Positions 47,005 to 55,345 of a DNA stretch of 64,000 nucleotides are shown piece after piece. Below the pieces are notes generated by a model that had not been told where the DNA came from, searched no databases, and saw only the letters and a list, made by a program, of their open reading frames with translations. Numbering within the stretch: the stretch's first letter is position 1; the number at the start of each line of letters is the position of its first letter. The translations under genes and the position numbers were made by a program. The DNA lies in assembly GCA_036525975.1 (NCBI GenBank), contig DATCZK010000141.1, forward strand, positions 1 to 64,000, written 5' to 3'. This stretch comes from Quisquiliibacterium sp036525975 (GTDB lineage Bacteria > Pseudomonadota > Gammaproteobacteria > Burkholderiales > Burkholderiaceae_E).

Positions 47005-48938
47005 GCGCGGACAAGAGCGAATCGGCGAAACAGCGCGGCGCCCTGTCGGTGCTGGGCGCGCTGCTGCCGTTCCTGCGGCCCTATCGCGGGCGCGTTGCGG
47101 GGGCGGCGGTCGCGCTCCTCGTCGCGGCGGGGGCCACGCTGGCGATCCCGGTCGCGTTTCGCGACATGATCGACCTGGGTTTCGCCGCGCAGCGGCTCAG
47201 CGCCCCCGGCGCCGGCACGGCGGGCGACGTCAACGCCGCCTTCCTCGGGCTGTTCGCAGTGGCCGTGGTGCTCGCGCTCGGCACCGCGGTGCGCTTCTAC
47301 TTCGTGTCGTGGCTCGGCGAGCGCGTGACCACCGACCTGCGCAACGCCGTCTACCGGCAGGTGCTCGGGCAGGACCCCACCTTCTTCGAGACCCTCAAGC
47401 GCGGCGAGGTCCTGTCGCGGCTCACCGCCGACACGACGCTGATCCAGACGCTGATCGGCACCAGCATTTCGCTGGGGCTGCGCAACGCGCTGCTCTTTGC
47501 CGGCGGGATCGTGATGCTGGTGGTCACGAGCCCGTCGCTCGCGTCGATGGTGGTGGGGCTGCTGCTGCTCGTGGTGCTGCCGATCCTGGTGTTCGGGCGG
47601 CGCGTTCGCAAGCTCTCGCGCGCGAGCCAGGATCGCGTCGCGGACACGAGCGCGCTCGCGGGCGAGACGCTGGGCGCGATCCAGATCGTGCAGGCCTACG
47701 CACGCGAGCCCTTCGAGAACAGCCGCTTCGCTGCAGCCACCGAGACCGCGTTCGGCGCCGCGGTCAGGCGCATCCGCGCGCGCTCCACCCTCACCGCGCT
47801 GGCGATCGTCCTGGTGTTCGGGGCGATCGTGTTCGTGCTGTGGGTGGGGGCGCACGCGGTGCTCGAGGGTCGGACTTCACCGGGCCTGCTCACCCAGTTC
47901 ATCCTGTACTCGGCAATGGTGGCCGGCGCCACCGGCGCGCTGTCCGAGGTGCTGGGCGACATCCAGCGCGCCGCCGGCGCCACCGAGCGCCTGCTCGAGC
48001 TGCTGCACGCGCAGCCAGCGATCGTGGGCGCGCCGGCAAAGGAGCCAGGCGAGCCGACGGCGCAGCGGGCGGGGCAGCGGGCGGGGCAGCCGGCGGGGCA
48101 GCCGGCGGGGCAGCCGGCACCGCAGCCCTCGAAGCTGCCGCCGGGCGCCCCGGCCGGGCCGCATCCCGGCCGGCCCTCGTCGCCGGCGCCCGCGGCGTCC
48201 GCGCGCGGCGCCTCGCTCGCACTGGAGTCGCTCTCGTTCAGCTACCCTTCGCGCCCCGGAGAGAAGGCGCTCGACGAGGTCTCGATCCGGGTCGGCGCGG
48301 GGGAGACGGTGGCGCTGGTGGGCCCGTCGGGCGCCGGCAAGACCACGGTGTTCCAGCTGCTGCTGCGCTTCTACGACCCGCAGCGCGGGCGCATCGTGCT
48401 CGACGGCGTGGACATCCGCGCGCTGGGCCTGGCGGCGCTGCGCGAGCGCATCGGCCTGGTGTCGCAGGACAGCGTCGTGTTCTCGGCCGACGTGCTGGAG
48501 AACATCCGTTACGGGCGGCTCGACGCGAGCGACGACGAAGTGATCGACGCGGCGCGCGCCGCGCACGCCGACGAATTCGTGCGCCGGCTGCCCGAGGGCT
48601 ACCGCACCTACGTGGGCGAGCGCGGCGTGCGGCTCTCCGGCGGGCAGCGCCAGCGCATCGCGATCGCGCGCGCGCTGCTGAAGAACCCGCCGCTGCTGCT
48701 GCTCGACGAGGCCACCAGCGCGCTCGACGCCGAGAGCGAGCAGCACGTGCAGCAGGCGCTGGACGAGGCGATGGCAGGCCGCACCACGCTGGTGATCGCC
48801 CACCGCCTCGCAACGGTGGTGCACGCCGACCGCATTGTCGTGCTCGATCGCGGGCGCGTGATCGAGGAGGGCAACCACGCCGAGCTGGTGGCCCGCGGCG
48901 GGTTGTACGCGAGGCTGGCCACGATGCAGTTCGCCTGA
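47001..48938 (+). CDS. ABC exporter (MsbA-like half transporter)
   Basis: 645 residues. A six-helix membrane domain (about 20-320) is joined to a nucleotide-binding domain (about 400-640) with Walker A G-P-S-G-A-G-K-T, signature L-S-G-G-Q-R-Q-R and Walker B L-L-L-L-D-E-A-T-S. It works as a homodimer exporting lipids, drugs or similar compounds; the substrate is unknown. The linker between domains (about 345-395) is unusually long and holds a repeated A-G-Q-P sequence coded by 12-bp tandem repeats. Its ATG overlaps the stop of the oxidoreductase gene, although the functions seem unrelated. Confidence 0.92.
   Translation: MSADKSESAKQRGALSVLGALLPFLRPYRGRVAGAAVALLVAAGATLAIPVAFRDMIDLGFAAQRLSAPGAGTAGDVNAAFLGLFAVAVVLALGTAVRFYFVSWLGERVTTDLRNAVYRQVLGQDPTFFETLKRGEVLSRLTADTTLIQTLIGTSISLGLRNALLFAGGIVMLVVTSPSLASMVVGLLLLVVLPILVFGRRVRKLSRASQDRVADTSALAGETLGAIQIVQAYAREPFENSRFAAATETAFGAAVRRIRARSTLTALAIVLVFGAIVFVLWVGAHAVLEGRTSPGLLTQFILYSAMVAGATGALSEVLGDIQRAAGATERLLELLHAQPAIVGAPAKEPGEPTAQRAGQRAGQPAGQPAGQPAPQPSKLPPGAPAGPHPGRPSSPAPAASARGASLALESLSFSYPSRPGEKALDEVSIRVGAGETVALVGPSGAGKTTVFQLLLRFYDPQRGRIVLDGVDIRALGLAALRERIGLVSQDSVVFSADVLENIRYGRLDASDDEVIDAARAAHADEFVRRLPEGYRTYVGERGVRLSGGQRQRIAIARALLKNPPLLLLDEATSALDAESEQHVQQALDEAMAGRTTLVIAHRLATVVHADRIVVLDRGRVIEEGNHAELVARGGLYARLATMQFA
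48063..48122 (+). repeat. 12-bp tandem repeat, five copies, in frame
   Basis: Five copies of CAGCSGGCGGGG (fifth degenerate) sit in the linker of the ABC exporter gene and code for A-G-Q-R/P units. Twelve base pairs keeps the frame, so copy-number change would alter only linker length. Confidence 0.85.
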
Positions 48939-49050
48939 GCGGCGGCGGCGGCGGCGGCAGCGGCAGCGGCTTCGGCTTCGGCTTCGGCTGCGTCTGCGTC
49001 TGCGTCTGCGTCTGCGGCACGGCACGGCACGGCACGGCACGGCACGGCAC
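48938..49050. repeat. drifting microsatellite array between two transporter genes
   Basis: Directly after the exporter stop a hexamer register runs without a break: several GGCGGC, two GGCAGC (48956-48967), three GGCTTC (48968-48985), one GGCTGC, four GTCTGC (48992-49015). It then switches to seven GGCAC pentamers (49016-49050). Neither flanking gene reads through it. The rest of this 205-bp gap holds the start region of the next gene and no clear promoter. Confidence 0.9.
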
Positions 49051-49143
49051 GGCGACCGGGGGCCGCCGCGCGCCGCGCGGGCCTGCTCGGTTATGCTGGG
49101 AAATCGTCCGGCAAACGGAACCGGGATTGCGGATGGAGGTGTG

Positions 49144-49950
49144 GTGTCGACCGATCGAGCGCTGATGCCTCGCGTGGTCACCGGCGTCTACCTGGTGTAC
49201 CTGGTCGCTCCGATCGCGCTGCTGTTCGTCGGGTCTTTCGGCGACCTGTGGCTCAACACGCTCTGGCCCACCGGGTTCACGTTCCGCTGGTACGAGGAGG
49301 TGGCGCGCGACCCGAGCTTCCAGCGCGCCTTCGTCGCGAGCCTCACCGTGGCCGCGGGCACCTGCGCGACCTGCGTCGCGGTGGGCCTGCCGCTCGCCTA
49401 CGCGGTGTTCCGGGCGCGCAACGCGCGGGTGAGGGCGATCGCGCGCGCGCTGTACCAGTTGCCGGTGGCGCTGCCGCCGCTGGTGCTCGCCTTCGGCTTC
49501 ATCCTGGTGTTCTCGTCCGACACGCTTCCCTGGCTGGGGAGCATCTGGCTGCTGGTCGCGGGGCACATCGTGCTCGGCCTGCCGTATTTCCTGCAGGCGG
49601 TGGTGGCCGACATGCAGCGCCTGGGCCTGCACGCGCTCGAGGACGCGGCGGAGTCGCTCGGCAGCAACGGCTGGCAGCGCTTCATGCACATCGTGCTTCC
49701 GGCGCTGCGCCACTCGATCCTCTCGGGGCTGATCGTCGTGGCGGCGCTGTCGATCGGCGAGTTCCAGTTCTCGAACCTGGTGGCGGGCTTCCTCAACCGA
49801 ACCTATCCGGTCGTGCTGCTGCAGGCGTTCTACGGCGCCACCGGCTTTGCCTGCGCCGCAACGGTGATCCTGCTCGCGCTCGCGCTGATCGCGTCGGTGG
49901 CCGGCGCGCTCACCGCGTCGCGCGGCGCGCGCCTCTCGAGGGGCCGGTAG
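49144..49950 (+). CDS. ABC transporter permease (spermidine/putrescine-iron type)
   Basis: 268 residues from GTG 49144, with six membrane helices and the E-A-A-x3-G docking loop (D-A-A-E-S-L-G near 165). It forms half of the membrane channel with the permease at 52155. The start is uncertain: GGAGG at 49135-49139 favours GTG 49144 (or 49141), while ATG 49165 lies 25 nt from it. It is the first gene of a permease-ATPase-binding protein-permease operon. Confidence 0.88.
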   Translation: MSTDRALMPRVVTGVYLVYLVAPIALLFVGSFGDLWLNTLWPTGFTFRWYEEVARDPSFQRAFVASLTVAAGTCATCVAVGLPLAYAVFRARNARVRAIARALYQLPVALPPLVLAFGFILVFSSDTLPWLGSIWLLVAGHIVLGLPYFLQAVVADMQRLGLHALEDAAESLGSNGWQRFMHIVLPALRHSILSGLIVVAALSIGEFQFSNLVAGFLNRTYPVVLLQAFYGATGFACAATVILLALALIASVAGALTASRGARLSRGR

Positions 49951-51057
49951 ATGGCCCAGACCAGCGCGGACGCACGGAACGCCGCGACGGCCGCAGCCGG
50001 CGGGCCGCCCGACGCCGGCGCTGCGGCGGTCGCTCCGGCGGTCGTGCTCGAGGGGCTGAACTTTCGCTATCCGGGCGGCACGGCCGGCATCTTCGACCTG
50101 TCGATGTCGATCCGGCCGGGCGAGCTCGTGGTCTGCATCGGCCCTTCGGGATGCGGCAAGACCACGCTGCTCAAGCTGATCGCCGGGTTCCTGCGGCCCG
50201 ACTCGGGCCGGGTGAAGCTCGCCGGCGCCGATGTGACCGGCGCGAGCGTGCGCTCGCGCGAGTGCGGGATCGTGTTCCAGTCCTACGCGCTGTTTCCGCA
50301 CATGCGCGTGTGGGAGAACGTCGCCTACCCGTTGCGCGTGCGCGGCGTGGAGATCGCCCGGCGCCGCCGCAAGGCCGACGAGATGCTCGCGATGGTGGGG
50401 CTGGCCGAGATGGGCGAGCGGCTTCCGGCCGAGCTCTCGGGCGGGCAGCAGCAGCGCGTCGCGCTCGCGCGCTCGCTGTCCTTCGAGCCCAGGGCGCTGC
50501 TGCTCGACGAACCGCTCTCTGCGCTCGACGCCGCCACCCGCGTGTCGATGCGCGACGAGGTGCGCCGCATCCAGAAGATGAACAACATCGCGGCGCTGCT
50601 GATCACGCACGACCAGGACGAAGCCCTCTCGCTCGCCGACCGCATCGCGGTGCTGCGCGACGGGCGGCTCGTGCAGTACGACGAGCCGCACGCGATCTAC
50701 GACCGGCCCAGCGACGCCTTCGTCGCCAACTTCGTGGGCAGGGCGAACCTGCTCGAAGCGAGCGTGCTCGACGCCTCGCGCGTGCGCTGCGCCTTCGGCG
50801 AGTTGCGCGTTCCCGAGCACGGCCTGCCGCCCGGCGCGGAGGCCAAGCTGCTCGTGCGGCCCGAGCGGCTGGAACTCGCGGCGCCGGGGGGGGACAATGT
50901 CTTTGCGGTCACGGTCAGGCGTGACCGGTTTTTCGGGGCCACCCGCCAGCTCGAACTCCAGGCTGGCGAGGCCTTCCTGAAGCTGGAGACCACGCTGCGC
51001 GATCCGGTCTCGCACGTCCGGGTGCCGCGCGACGCGATCCAGTTCCTGCCTGGTTAA
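49951..51057 (+). CDS. ABC transporter ATP-binding protein (PotA/FbpC type)
   Basis: 368 residues. The ATPase domain is about 28-265: Walker A G-P-S-G-C-G-K-T-T, signature L-S-G-G-Q-Q-Q-R, Walker B L-L-L-D-E-P-L-S. A C-terminal TOBE-like domain follows (about 280-365) as in polyamine, iron and 2-aminoethylphosphonate importers. The first 30 residues are an Ala-rich extension. ATG directly follows the permease stop. Confidence 0.93.
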   Translation: MAQTSADARNAATAAAGGPPDAGAAAVAPAVVLEGLNFRYPGGTAGIFDLSMSIRPGELVVCIGPSGCGKTTLLKLIAGFLRPDSGRVKLAGADVTGASVRSRECGIVFQSYALFPHMRVWENVAYPLRVRGVEIARRRRKADEMLAMVGLAEMGERLPAELSGGQQQRVALARSLSFEPRALLLDEPLSALDAATRVSMRDEVRRIQKMNNIAALLITHDQDEALSLADRIAVLRDGRLVQYDEPHAIYDRPSDAFVANFVGRANLLEASVLDASRVRCAFGELRVPEHGLPPGAEAKLLVRPERLELAAPGGDNVFAVTVRRDRFFGATRQLELQAGEAFLKLETTLRDPVSHVRVPRDAIQFLPG

Positions 51058-51070
51058 CGAGGAGGTCAAC

Positions 51071-52150
51071 ATGAGATCGGCAAGATCAATGATCGTCGCA
51101 GCGCTCGCCGCGCTTCTCGCGGGCGGCGCAGGCGCGCAAACCGTGCTCGACTCCCCGGAGCTCTACCCCGGCGAGAAGGCGCTCTACGAAGCGGCGAAGA
51201 AAGAGGGCATGGTCGTGAGCTTCGACACCGGCCCCACCTGGGCCAACTGGGCGGCGCAGTTCAAGGCCTTCAAGAGCCGCTATCCGGACGTGGAGATCGT
51301 CTACAACGATCTCGGCTCCGCAGCCACCGTGGTGGCGCTCGACAAGGCGCGCAACCGCCCGCAGGCCGACACCGCCTACTACTTCGCGGCCTCGGCGGTG
51401 GACGCGGCCAAGCGCGGCCTCGTCGCGCCCTTCAAGCCGGTGAACTTCGACAAGCTCCCGGGCGTGTTCAAGGATCCGGACGGCAAGTGGTTCACGATCC
51501 ACTCGCTCACGGTGGCGTTCATCGTCAACACGAAGCTGGTGAAGAACGTGCCGCAGAGCTGGGCGGACCTGCTCAAGCCCGAGTACAAGAACACGGTGGT
51601 CTACCTCGACCCGCGCTCGACCGGCGTGGGCCAGGTGATGACCTTCGCCGCCAACTTCGCCGCCGGCGGCACGATGGACAACGTCAAGCCGGGGCTCGAC
51701 TACCTGGGCAAGCTGCACCAGTCGGGCAACGTGCTGCGCGTGCTGGGCACCACGCCCTACGCGCAGTTCGTCAAGGGCGAGATCCCGATCTGGATCTCTT
51801 ACGAGAACGACGGGCTCAAGGCCAAGTACACCGACGGCCTGGGCGACGCGGTGGCGGTGGTGATCCCGCGCGAGGCGTCGGCCGCCGCGCCCTACGGGAT
51901 CAGCCTGGTCGAGAAGGGCCCCAACCCGAACGCGGGCAAGCTGTGGCTGAACATGATCATGACCGAGTACGGGCAGGGGATCTTCGCGCAGGGTTTCGTT
52001 CGCCCGAGCGTGCCGGGCGTGAAGCTGCCCGACTCGGTGGCCGACAAGCTGCCGGCGGCGCCGCAGGTGCGACCGCTCGACGTGAACGCGGCGGCCGCCC
52101 GCAAGGCCGAGATCGACAAGGGCTGGGTGACGGCAACCGGCAGCCGCTGA
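51071..52150 (+). CDS. ABC transporter periplasmic binding protein (iron/polyamine-like)
   Basis: 359 residues. The signal peptide is 1-22 (ends G-A-Q). The mature domain has the class II binding-protein fold of ferric-iron and polyamine receptors (E-K-A-L-Y-E-A-A-K-K-E-G start, D-P-R-S-T-G-V-G-Q hinge region). The Tyr pair that binds iron in FbpA is not clearly present, so an organic ligand is as likely as iron. AGGAGG lies 6 nt before the ATG. Confidence 0.9.
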   Translation: MRSARSMIVAALAALLAGGAGAQTVLDSPELYPGEKALYEAAKKEGMVVSFDTGPTWANWAAQFKAFKSRYPDVEIVYNDLGSAATVVALDKARNRPQADTAYYFAASAVDAAKRGLVAPFKPVNFDKLPGVFKDPDGKWFTIHSLTVAFIVNTKLVKNVPQSWADLLKPEYKNTVVYLDPRSTGVGQVMTFAANFAAGGTMDNVKPGLDYLGKLHQSGNVLRVLGTTPYAQFVKGEIPIWISYENDGLKAKYTDGLGDAVAVVIPREASAAAPYGISLVEKGPNPNAGKLWLNMIMTEYGQGIFAQGFVRPSVPGVKLPDSVADKLPAAPQVRPLDVNAAAARKAEIDKGWVTATGSR

Positions 52151-52154
52151 GCCC

Positions 52155-52973
52155 GTGAGGCACGCCCGACTCTACGCGCTGGCCGCCCCGGCGGCCGTCG
52201 TGCTCGTGCTGTTCTTCGCGCTGCCGGTCGCGGGCGTGGTGAGCGACGCGCTCAGCGACGGCGGCCGCGCGTTCGCTCGGGTGTTCGCGCTGCCCACCTT
52301 CTGGCCGTCGCTGATGGGCAGCCTGCTGCTCACCGCGGTGGCGTCCTCGCTGTCGATCGTGGTCGGCGTCGCGGTCGCGATGCACCTGTCGCGTCTGCCC
52401 GAGCGGCAGCGCACCGCGCTCTCGTTCGTGATCGCGCTGCCGCTCACGTTCTCCGGGCTGATCGTTGCCTACGGGTTCATCCTCACCTACGGGCGCGCGG
52501 GCCTGGTCACCCAGCTGCTGGCGCTGGCCGGGCTCGACGCCGCGGTGATCGGCAAGGCGCTCTTCACGCCCACGGGCCTGGCCTTCGCCTCGTCGTACTA
52601 CCTGATCCCGCGCGTGGTGATGGCGGTGCTGCCCGTGTTCGTGAACTTCGATCGCGCCCAGCTCGCGGTGGCCGAATCGCTGGGCGCGACCGGCCCGCAG
52701 GCGTTTCGCCAGGTGATGCTGCCGCAACTCGCGGGCCCGATCGTGGGCAGCCTGTGCCTGATCGCGGCCGTGGTGTTCGGCGCCTACGGCACCGCGCTCG
52801 CGCTGGTGGGCACGCAACTGCAGATCCTGCCGCTGCAGCTCTACAGCCTGATCTCGGAGACCGGGTCCGACTTCCCGGCGGCCGCCGCGCTCGCGCTGCT
52901 GATCACCGCCGCGTGTTCGGCGATCATGGCCACCGGCGAGTGGTTCACGACCCGGCACGAGAGGCACCTGTGA
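52155..52973 (+). CDS. ABC transporter permease (second subunit)
   Basis: 272 residues with six membrane helices and the E-A-A-like loop (V-A-E-S-L-G-A-T-G near 175). It completes the importer with the permease at 49144. GTG start 4 bp after the binding-protein stop. Its stop overlaps the GTG of the next gene. Confidence 0.9.
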   Translation: MRHARLYALAAPAAVVLVLFFALPVAGVVSDALSDGGRAFARVFALPTFWPSLMGSLLLTAVASSLSIVVGVAVAMHLSRLPERQRTALSFVIALPLTFSGLIVAYGFILTYGRAGLVTQLLALAGLDAAVIGKALFTPTGLAFASSYYLIPRVVMAVLPVFVNFDRAQLAVAESLGATGPQAFRQVMLPQLAGPIVGSLCLIAAVVFGAYGTALALVGTQLQILPLQLYSLISETGSDFPAAAALALLITAACSAIMATGEWFTTRHERHL

Positions 52974-53530
52974 GCGAGTCTTCCGGGCAACGGCGCGAGA
53001 CGGCGGTGGAGGCGGCGGCACGGCGGCAGCGCTCCGCCGCCGAGCGCGTGCGCGCGCCGGTGGGCGTGATCGGGCCGCGCGAACCCACGCCGCAGCAGTA
53101 CGCGATCGCCGAGGCGGTGGGCGCGGGCCTCGCGCGGATCGGCTGCGCGGTGATCTGCGGCGGGCGCGGCGGCATCATGGAGGCGGCGTGCAAGGGCGCC
53201 GCGCGCGAGGGCGGCGTGTCGATCGGCGTGCTGCCCGAGCCCGACGCCAGCGTGGCGAACGCCTTCGTCACGCACGTGATCGCCACCGGCATCGGCGAGG
53301 CGCGCAACGCGATCATCGCGCGTGCCGCGCTGTGCCTCGTGGCGATCGGCAACAGCTACGGAACGCTCTCCGAGGTGGCGCTCGGGCGACAGTTCGGCAA
53401 GCGCGTGATCGGGCTCGACGGGGCCGCCCGCGTCGACGGGGTCGTGATGGCCGAGACGGTGGACGAAGCGATCGAACTGGTCGCACAGTGCATTATCGGC
53501 ACGCCGAGCTCCGATCGGGCGCCGAAATAA
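52970..53530 (+). CDS. LOG-family / TIGR00725-like nucleotide-binding protein
   Basis: 186 residues. A Rossmann-like fold has C-G-G-R-G-G-I-M-E-A near 60 and a N-S-Y-G-T-L-S-E-V segment near 127, the counterpart of the P-G-G-x-G-T-x-x-E box of cytokinin-activating LOG enzymes. Here the first residues of that box are altered. Function unknown; LOG members cleave nucleoside monophosphates, TIGR00725 members are uncharacterised. The GTG start overlaps the permease stop, so it is translated with the importer. The N-terminal about 30 residues are Arg/Glu-rich. Confidence 0.78.
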   Translation: MSESSGQRRETAVEAAARRQRSAAERVRAPVGVIGPREPTPQQYAIAEAVGAGLARIGCAVICGGRGGIMEAACKGAAREGGVSIGVLPEPDASVANAFVTHVIATGIGEARNAIIARAALCLVAIGNSYGTLSEVALGRQFGKRVIGLDGAARVDGVVMAETVDEAIELVAQCIIGTPSSDRAPK

Positions 53531-53620
53531 GTTAGCCTTCGCGCTTCGCGAACGGCGGGGGCGAAGCGGGGCTGAGCGGGCGCCGCGGCCGGCGGGCGTT
53601 TGCAACGTGCGGGAGAAGCG

Positions 53621-54376
53621 ATGAGCGGGCGACTCGAGGGCAAGTTCATTCTGGTGACGGCGGCTGCCCAGGGCATGGGCCGGGCCGCCGCGCTCGCGAT
53701 GGCGCGCGAGGGCGCGCGGGTGTTTGCCACCGACGTGCGCGAAGACCTGCTCGCAACGCTCGCCGACGAGGCGAAGCGCGCGGGCGGCGAGCTCACGGCG
53801 GCGCGACTCGACGCCACCGACCCCGACGCGATCCGCTCGCTCGTCGAGCGGCTCGACCCGCTCGACGTGCTGTTCAACTGCGCCGGGTACGTGCACCAGG
53901 GCACGATCCTCGAGTGCTCCGAAGACGACTGGGACTTCAGCTTCACGCTCAACGTGCGCTCGATGTACCGCACGATCCGCGCCGCACTGCCGAAGATGAT
54001 CGCCAACGGCGGCGGGTCGATCGTGAACATGGCGTCGGTGTGCTCGTCGGTGAAGGGTTTTCCGAACCGGTTCATCTACGGCACGACCAAGGCCGCCGTG
54101 ATCGGGCTCACGAAGTCGGTGGCGGCTGACTTCGTCACGAACGGCATCCGCTGCAACGCGATCGGGCCCGGCACCGTGGAAACGCCCAGCCTGCACGACC
54201 GGATGCGCGCGCTTGGCAACGTCGAGGAGGCGCGCAAGATGTTCGTCGCACGCCAGCCGATGGGCCGGCTCGCCAGCGCCGAGGAAATCATCCCGATCGT
54301 GATCTACCTCGCGAGCGACGAGAGCGCATTCGCCACCGGGCAGATCTTCAACGTCGACGGCGGCATCACGATCTGA
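53621..54376 (+). CDS. SDR, 2-keto-3-deoxy-L-fuconate dehydrogenase-like
   Basis: 251 residues, short-chain dehydrogenase. The cofactor loop is T-A-A-A-Q-G-M-G, followed by N-C-A-G near 86 and the catalytic Y-G-T-T-K near 150. The whole sequence resembles bacterial enzymes that oxidise 2-keto-3-deoxy-L-fuconate to the 2,4-diketo acid. That fits the next gene, a fumarylacetoacetase-type hydrolase of the kind that splits this product to pyruvate and lactate. GGGAG lies 5 nt before ATG 53621. Confidence 0.85.
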   Translation: MSGRLEGKFILVTAAAQGMGRAAALAMAREGARVFATDVREDLLATLADEAKRAGGELTAARLDATDPDAIRSLVERLDPLDVLFNCAGYVHQGTILECSEDDWDFSFTLNVRSMYRTIRAALPKMIANGGGSIVNMASVCSSVKGFPNRFIYGTTKAAVIGLTKSVAADFVTNGIRCNAIGPGTVETPSLHDRMRALGNVEEARKMFVARQPMGRLASAEEIIPIVIYLASDESAFATGQIFNVDGGITI

Positions 54377-54404
54377 TCGAACAACCGAAACAGGAGCACA
54401 AGCC

Positions 54405-55253
54405 ATGAAACTCGTCCGCTACGGCAACCCCGGCAAGGAGAAACCCGGCCTGGTCGACGCCGACGGAAAGCTGCGCGACCTCTCGAAGGTGGTGGCCGAC
54501 ATCGGCCCGGGCGAGCTCTCGCCCAAGGGCCTCGCGAAGCTCGCGAAACTCAAGACCGACAAGCTGCCGCTGGTGCGCGGCAAGCCGCGGATGGGCGTGC
54601 CCTTCAGCGGTTGCACCAAGTTCGTCGCGATCGGCCTGAACTACGCCGACCACGCGGCCGAGACCGGCGCGGCGATCCCGAAGGAACCGATCGTGTTCCA
54701 CAAGACGCTGTCGTGCATGCAGGGCGCCGACGACGACATCATGCTGCCCAGGGGGTCGAGGAAGACCGACTGGGAGGTGGAGCTCGGCATCGTGATCGGC
54801 ACGCGCGCGCGCTACGTCACGAAGAAGGCGGCGCTCTCGCACGTGGCCGGTTACGTGCTGGTGAACGACGTCTCGGAGCGCGAGCTGCAGCTCGAGCGGG
54901 GCCTGACCTGGGACAAGGGCAAGGGCTGCGACACCTTCGGCCCGGTGGGCCCGTGGCTGGTGACGGCCGACGAGGTGAGGAACCCGCAGAACCTCGCCAT
55001 GTGGCTCGACGTCAACGGCAACAGGTGCCAGCGCGGCAACACGAAGACGATGATCTTCGACTGCGCGGCGCTGGTCGCGTACGTGAGCGCGCTGTTCACG
55101 CTCAACCCGGGCGACGTGATCACGACCGGCACGCCGCCGGGCGTGGGCATGGGGATGAAACCGCCCGTTTACCTGAAGGCCGGGGACAAGATCGCGCTGG
55201 GCATCGAGGGTCTGGGCGAGCAGCGCGCCAAGGTCGTGCGCTTCAAGCGCTGA
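54405..55253 (+). CDS. fumarylacetoacetate-hydrolase-family enzyme, 2,4-diketo-3-deoxy-L-fuconate hydrolase-like
   Basis: 282 residues. The FAH domain is about 75-280, with G-L-N-Y-A-D-H-A near 77 and the metal-binding W-E-V-E-L-G-I-V near 125. G-D-V-I-T-T-G-T-P-x-G-V-G near 245 is the usual glycine-rich segment. It probably cleaves a 2,4-diketo sugar acid to pyruvate and a hydroxyacid. It follows the SDR by 28 bp with a GGAG site, so the two steps are coupled. Ureidoglycolate lyase is the usual generic label for this family and is not excluded. Confidence 0.86.
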   Translation: MKLVRYGNPGKEKPGLVDADGKLRDLSKVVADIGPGELSPKGLAKLAKLKTDKLPLVRGKPRMGVPFSGCTKFVAIGLNYADHAAETGAAIPKEPIVFHKTLSCMQGADDDIMLPRGSRKTDWEVELGIVIGTRARYVTKKAALSHVAGYVLVNDVSERELQLERGLTWDKGKGCDTFGPVGPWLVTADEVRNPQNLAMWLDVNGNRCQRGNTKTMIFDCAALVAYVSALFTLNPGDVITTGTPPGVGMGMKPPVYLKAGDKIALGIEGLGEQRAKVVRFKR

Positions 55254-55345
55254 GCAAGCGCGTGCGCCGGACGGGCCACGGTGCGCCCGGCCGGTGCGTT
55301 CGTCCAGCCCGCAGCGGCGGCTGACTGCCGTCACAGGAGACCGCG

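Noticed and set aside
48063..49050. CRISPR-like repeats
   Set aside because: Units are 5, 6 and 12 bp with no spacers and no cas genes.
48956..49060. Continuation of the exporter as a Gly/Ser/Phe/Cys repeat protein
   Set aside because: The sequence after the TGA is simple repeat DNA with no family similarity, and the exporter ends normally at 48938.
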